In this document: positions 6,925-9,673 of the stretch, one piece after another | Numbering within the stretch: position 1 is the stretch's first letter | Layout: each line of letters begins with the position of its first letter | Assembly: GCA_049642705.1 (NCBI GenBank) | Contig: JBARPB010000040.1 | Span: 1-9,673 of the forward strand | Direction of reading: 5' to 3' | Source: CAZYPU01 sp049642705 | GTDB taxonomy: Bacteria > Omnitrophota > Gorgyraeia > JABMRN01 > RBG-13-46-9 | Length of the DNA: 9,673 nt | Notes under the pieces: generated by a model | Database searches by the model: none | The model's input: only the letters and a program-made list of their open reading frames with translations | Told to the model about the DNA's origin: nothing | Program-made: the position numbers and the translations under genes

Positions 6925-7021
6925 CACAGATGATCACAGATTTAAATTAAATGGTGCTTTCACAGATGATCACAGATAGCAATATCTGCGATCATCTGTT
7001 CCTCATCTGCGATCATCTGTG
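6925..7021. repeat. REP-like nested inverted repeats between prfB and secA
   Basis: Four copies of one 17-base element fill this gap. CACAGATGATCACAGAT occurs exactly at 6925-6941 and 6961-6977. Its reverse complement with one shared change (ATCTGCGATCATCTGT) occurs at 6984-6999 and 7005-7020, extended by G at 7021. Copies 2 and 3 form a 16-bp hairpin with a 6-base loop, and copies 1 and 4 can pair outside it. On the minus (operon) strand the single variant position becomes a G-U pair, so the stem is fully paired there. The element itself is two CACAGAT heptamers separated by three bases. No U-tract follows in the operon direction, so a classical terminator is not supported. Confidence 0.85.
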
Positions 7022-7022
7022 T

Positions 7023-8121
7023 TTACCCTTTCTTATCGTACTTCAGGTAGGCGTCCATGAAAACATCCAGATCGCCGTTCAAAACCCCGGATGCGTTCGA
7101 GGTTTCACAGGCCGTCCTGTGGTCCTTAACCATCGAGTAAGGGTGAAGGACGTAAGAGCGTATCTGGCTTCCCCATTCGATGGGCTTTTTCTCTTCGTGC
7201 TGCCTTGCAAGTTCCGCTTTCTTCCTTTCCAGTTCCCTCTCGTAAAGGCGGGATTTCAGGACTTTCATAGCGGTCCGCTTGTTCCTATGCTGGGAACGCT
7301 CGTTCTGGCACTGGACCACCAGACCCGAGGGGACATGCGTTATTCTCACGGCGGAATCAGTGACGTTAACGTGCTGGCCGCCTCTTCCCCCGGCCCTGAA
7401 GGTATCTATCCTCAAATCTGATTCTTTTACCTCTACTTTTATGTTCTCGTCTATTTCCGGCGCGACACACACGGAGGCAAACGACGTGTGCCGTCTTTTG
7501 TTCGCGTCAAAAGGCGAAATCCTTACCAACCTGTGGACGCCGTTTTCTGACTTGAGGTAACCGTAGGCAAATTCGCCTTTAACTATAAAGGTAACGTTTT
7601 TTATGCCCGCTTCTTCGCCCGGCAGGTAATCGATCCTCTCTACGGTGTATTTTTTCTTGTCGGCCCACCTTGAGTACATCCTTGAGAGCATGCCGACCCA
7701 GTCGCATGATTCAGTCCCGCCGGCGCCCGCGTTAATGCTCACGATGGCGTTAAGTGCGTCCTCTTCCTTATCCAATAAGTTCCTGAATTCTAGCTCATCT
7801 ATCCCTTTTTTTAACTTTTTCACCTCTTCATTAAGATGGGAAAGAGATGATTTGTCTTCGGCTTCGGTAACGGCGAGGAGCTCTTTTATCTCGTTGAGCT
7901 CGGAAGATAATCTGGTGAAAGGCCCTATGGATTGCTTCAGGCGTTTTAATTCTTTTAAGGTCTTATTCGCTTTTTCCCTGTCTCTCCAAAAGCTTTCCTT
8001 GGAGATTTCTTCCTCTAAATTCTTTATCTTTTCCCGGCTTTTCTCCAGGTCAAAGATAACCTCCCAGGGTGCTAAGCCTTTTTTCCAGTTTTTGTAATTC
8101 TAATTTTATGTCTTCTAACAT
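7023..8121 (-). CDS. prfB: Peptide chain release factor 2, expressed by programmed +1 frameshift
   Basis: RF2 ends translation at UGA and UAA. The ATG at 8121 opens 23 codons (MLEDIKLELQ...LGGYL) that stop at an in-frame UGA (8052-8050). A +1 shift at CTT-TGA-C joins them to the second frame, giving 365 residues, the usual RF2 length. Starting at the in-frame GTG at 7823 would lose about 99 N-terminal residues of the coiled-coil domain, so it is not the true start. In the full protein the stop-codon recognition tripeptide SPF is at 202-204, which is RF2 rather than RF1 (PxT). GGQ is at 247-249 (GRGGQHVN), close to its position in E. coli, and contacts the peptidyl-transferase centre. The gene follows uvrC by 39 bases, has its own ribosome binding site and a good promoter, and is probably the first gene of the secA-lnt transcript. 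Confidence 0.96.
8050..8065 (-). promoter_or_regulatory. prfB: Programmed +1 frameshift site of prfB
   Basis: The minus strand reads GGGAGGT-TAT-CTT-TGA followed by C. All elements of the RF2 autoregulatory site are present: an internal Shine-Dalgarno-like GGAGG at the required short distance, the slippery CTT Leu codon, and the poorly terminating UGA-C context. When RF2 is scarce, ribosomes pause at UGA and slip forward one base, making more RF2. The downstream frame continues as DLEKSREKIKNLEEEI, as expected for RF2. Confidence 0.95.
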
Positions 8122-8126
8122 TGGCG

Positions 8127-8132
8127 CACCTC
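8127..8132 (-). promoter_or_regulatory. prfB: Ribosome binding site of prfB
   Basis: GAGGTG lies 5 bases upstream of the ATG at 8121. It supports the short upstream reading frame as the real translational start of RF2. Confidence 0.75.
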
Positions 8133-8145
8133 GCGTATTTTTTTC

Positions 8146-8174
8146 ATTATACCCTATACACTACTTAACGTCAA
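8146..8174 (-). promoter_or_regulatory. Sigma-70-like promoter for prfB, overlapping the uvrC 3' end
   Basis: The minus strand has TTGACG (8174-8169), a 17-base spacer, and a perfect TATAAT (8151-8146). The -35 box and part of the spacer lie within the last codons and stop of uvrC. Transcription would start near 8139, leaving a leader of roughly 18 bases containing the prfB ribosome binding site. The -10 region contains GTATAGGGTATA, a 12-mer also present in the heptamer repeat inside lnt. Confidence 0.7.
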
Positions 8175-9660
8175 GGCCTTCCCGTCTCAAGAGGTTCCTT
8201 TTCGCCGCCTTCCCTTTTGAAAAACCGCCCAGGGAACCGTCGCTTTTTATAACCCTGTGACAGGGGACCTTTCCTGTATAAGGGTTCTTATTAAGCGCCC
8301 GGCCTACCGCACGGCAGGCCTTCGGGGAGCCGATCTTTTTCGCAACCCACTTATACGAGCGGATTTCGCCGCGCGGTATAGAGGAAACTGCTCTATAGAC
8401 GCACCTCTGGAAAGGTGTCGGTCTTCGCAGAAGGTCTTTTTTCCTGAGAAGCTTATGATAGGAAATTGCGAATCTATGCGCTTCGTCCCTTATCCTCATT
8501 ATAAGCCTTAAGGCCGGCGAACTGCGTGGTAATCCGAGTGACTTCTGGCGCCCTTCTGCATATACGTCTTCTTTTGCCTTGGCTATGCTTGCAAGGGGAA
8601 TGTTAAGGGGACCTATATTGTTCAGCTCGTCCCTGGCCACCTTCAGGTGCCCCTTGCCGCCGTCTATCAATATGAGGTCGGGAAGTTTACTCTTTTCCCT
8701 TAAAAGCCGGGTATACCTCCTTCTTATCACTTCCCTTATCATGGCGTAATCGTCTATGCCGGATGTATGTTTTATCCTGAACCTTCTATATTCGTCTTTC
8801 CGGGGTTTTCCGCTGAAAAAACTGACCATGGAACCCACGGCTTCGGTGCCGTGTATATTCGATATATCAAAGGCCTCGATGCGCGAGGGCAGAACCTTAA
8901 GGCCCAGGACCTTTTTTAACTCCTTTATATCTCTATTCAAAGGCGGCGGGGGCCTTCGCCCCTTCAGTATCGCGCTTAATGCCTCGATCTTCTCTCTCAA
9001 CGCAAGCGCTTTTTCATAGTCCATCTTCTTGGATGCCTTGCGCATCCTCCCTGAAAGCTTTTTAAGGAGGCTCCCGATTTTTCCCTGCAGAAAAAGTTTT
9101 ACCTCGCCGACTATTTTCCCGTACTCCTTTTCGCTTATGCTGCCGTCGCACGGAGAAACGCAACTTCTTATGTGCGCCTTGAGGCACGGCTTCTTCGGCA
9201 TATTTTTGCACGAGCGAAGCAGGAAAATGCCTCCTATTACCGAAAGCGCCTTCTTCAAAAGTTTGGCGTTTGTATAGGGACCGTAATACAATGCGCCGTC
9301 TTTTTTCCTTCCCCTTGTCATGAAAAGCCGGGGAAACTTCTCGTTAACCGTCAGTTTCAGGAAGGGATAGGATTTATCATCCTTGAATTCCACATTATAC
9401 TTCGGCCTCTTTTCCTTTATGAGGACGGCTTCGTAAATCAGTGCCTCGGTACTCGTGGCGGTCGGGATGTAGTCCATGTCCTTTATCTGCGAAACCATGG
9501 CCCTTGTCCTCGGCGGCTGGTACTTATTCTGAAAATAGCTCGCTACCCGCCTCTTCAAATTTGAGGCCTTTCCGATATAAAGGATTTCTTTTTTCTTGCC
9601 GAAAAATAGATAAACACCCGGAGAGGCCGGAATTTTTTTTATCGTTTTTTCAACACCCAT
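8161..9660 (-). CDS. uvrC: UvrC excinuclease subunit fused to an O6-alkylguanine-DNA alkyltransferase domain
   Basis: The protein has 499 residues, against about 600 for typical UvrC. The GIY-YIG domain (1-95) makes the 3' incision: GVY at 15-17, YIG at 28-30, Arg37, Glu77. A cysteine set (Cys151, 159, 167, 171) matches the UvrC iron-sulfur ligands. The UvrB-binding UVR helices are at about 200-232. The RNase H-like 5'-incision domain keeps its acidic/His triad: Asp265 (FDISN), Asp333 (LIDGGKGH) and His395 (DEAHRF). The normal tandem helix-hairpin-helix C-terminus is absent. In its place residues 414-499 form an Ogt/MGMT DNA-binding/catalytic domain: PFQ at 416, arginine-finger-like Arg450, hinge Asn459, VPCHRVI with acceptor Cys467, and Glu494. 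The alkyltransferase's own N-terminal domain is missing. The frame is continuous. The ATG start fits the family; only a weak AAG-type ribosome site is visible before the window ends. Confidence 0.95.
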   Translation of the reverse strand: MGVEKTIKKIPASPGVYLFFGKKKEILYIGKASNLKRRVASYFQNKYQPPRTRAMVSQIKDMDYIPTATSTEALIYEAVLIKEKRPKYNVEFKDDKSYPFLKLTVNEKFPRLFMTRGRKKDGALYYGPYTNAKLLKKALSVIGGIFLLRSCKNMPKKPCLKAHIRSCVSPCDGSISEKEYGKIVGEVKLFLQGKIGSLLKKLSGRMRKASKKMDYEKALALREKIEALSAILKGRRPPPPLNRDIKELKKVLGLKVLPSRIEAFDISNIHGTEAVGSMVSFFSGKPRKDEYRRFRIKHTSGIDDYAMIREVIRRRYTRLLREKSKLPDLILIDGGKGHLKVARDELNNIGPLNIPLASIAKAKEDVYAEGRQKSLGLPRSSPALRLIMRIRDEAHRFAISYHKLLRKKDLLRRPTPFQRCVYRAVSSIPRGEIRSYKWVAKKIGSPKACRAVGRALNKNPYTGKVPCHRVIKSDGSLGGFSKGKAAKRNLLRREGLDVK

Positions 9661-9673
9661 CTTATTAACTTTC

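Noticed and set aside
6925..7021. CRISPR array or intrinsic terminator
   Set aside because: Repeats are short, partly inverted and irregularly spaced, which does not fit CRISPR. No U-tract follows the stems in the operon direction, which does not fit a classical terminator.
6951..7421. Plus-strand open frame of 156 codons starting in the prfB-secA gap
   Set aside because: It is almost entirely antisense to the conserved prfB sequence, its first part is translated repeat, and it has no recognisable domain.
7023..7823. GTG at 7823 as the start of RF2
   Set aside because: Coding homology continues upstream through the frameshift site to the ATG at 8121, which has a proper ribosome binding site.
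7645..8097. Plus-strand open frame of 150 codons opposite the prfB 5' region
   Set aside because: Its composition (Ser/Phe/Leu-rich) is the usual mirror of a Lys/Glu-rich coiled coil on the other strand. RF2 explains this DNA fully.
8427..8450. A6 tract at the UvrC/alkyltransferase joint as a frameshift site
   Set aside because: The A6G run is in the wrong phase for the A-AAA-AAG slippery heptamer, and both domains are already in one frame, so no shift is needed.

Overview
All genes in this window read on the minus strand, from high to low coordinates: uvrC-ogt fusion (9660-8161), prfB with a programmed frameshift (8121-7023), secA (6908-3777), lnt fused to a thermonuclease (3752-1713), a membrane glycosyltransferase (1720-374), and the 5' part of a prepilin-like gene cut by the left edge (298-1). 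No RNA gene, transposase, integrase or CRISPR array was seen, and there is no gene-free stretch longer than about 115 bases.

The organism is a diderm bacterium: apolipoprotein N-acyltransferase and type IV/type II pseudopilins point to an outer membrane or lipoprotein-rich envelope. Base composition is moderate. SecA carries a large insertion in its first nucleotide-binding domain and a C-terminal zinc motif. Together with the unusual gene fusions and the short heptamer-type intergenic repeats, this suggests an uncultured lineage such as Omnitrophota or another PVC-related group. That placement is inference from general resemblance and has not been tested.

Layout: uvrC starts 13 bases from the right edge. 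Its last codons contain a strong sigma-70-like promoter (TTGACG-N17-TATAAT) that should drive prfB. A 114-base gap holding nested inverted CACAGATGATCACAGAT repeats separates prfB from secA. secA, lnt and the glycosyltransferase are packed tightly (24-base gap, then an 8-base overlap) and probably form one envelope-biogenesis unit with prfB. A second sigma-70-like promoter (TTGCCA-N17-TATACT) between the glycosyltransferase and the pilin gene starts a separate transcript.

The most notable content is two multidomain fusions. In the first, UvrC has lost its usual C-terminal helix-hairpin-helix pair and carries an O6-alkylguanine transferase DNA-binding/catalytic domain with an intact PCHRV motif. 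This would physically join alkyl-lesion recognition to nucleotide-excision incision. In the second, Lnt runs in frame through a signal-peptide-like segment into a complete staphylococcal-nuclease-type domain that should face the periplasm. Short repeats have also entered or arisen in coding sequence: a heptamer array in lnt, a GC-rich palindrome in the SecA linker, and a second heptamer array at the secA/lnt junction.
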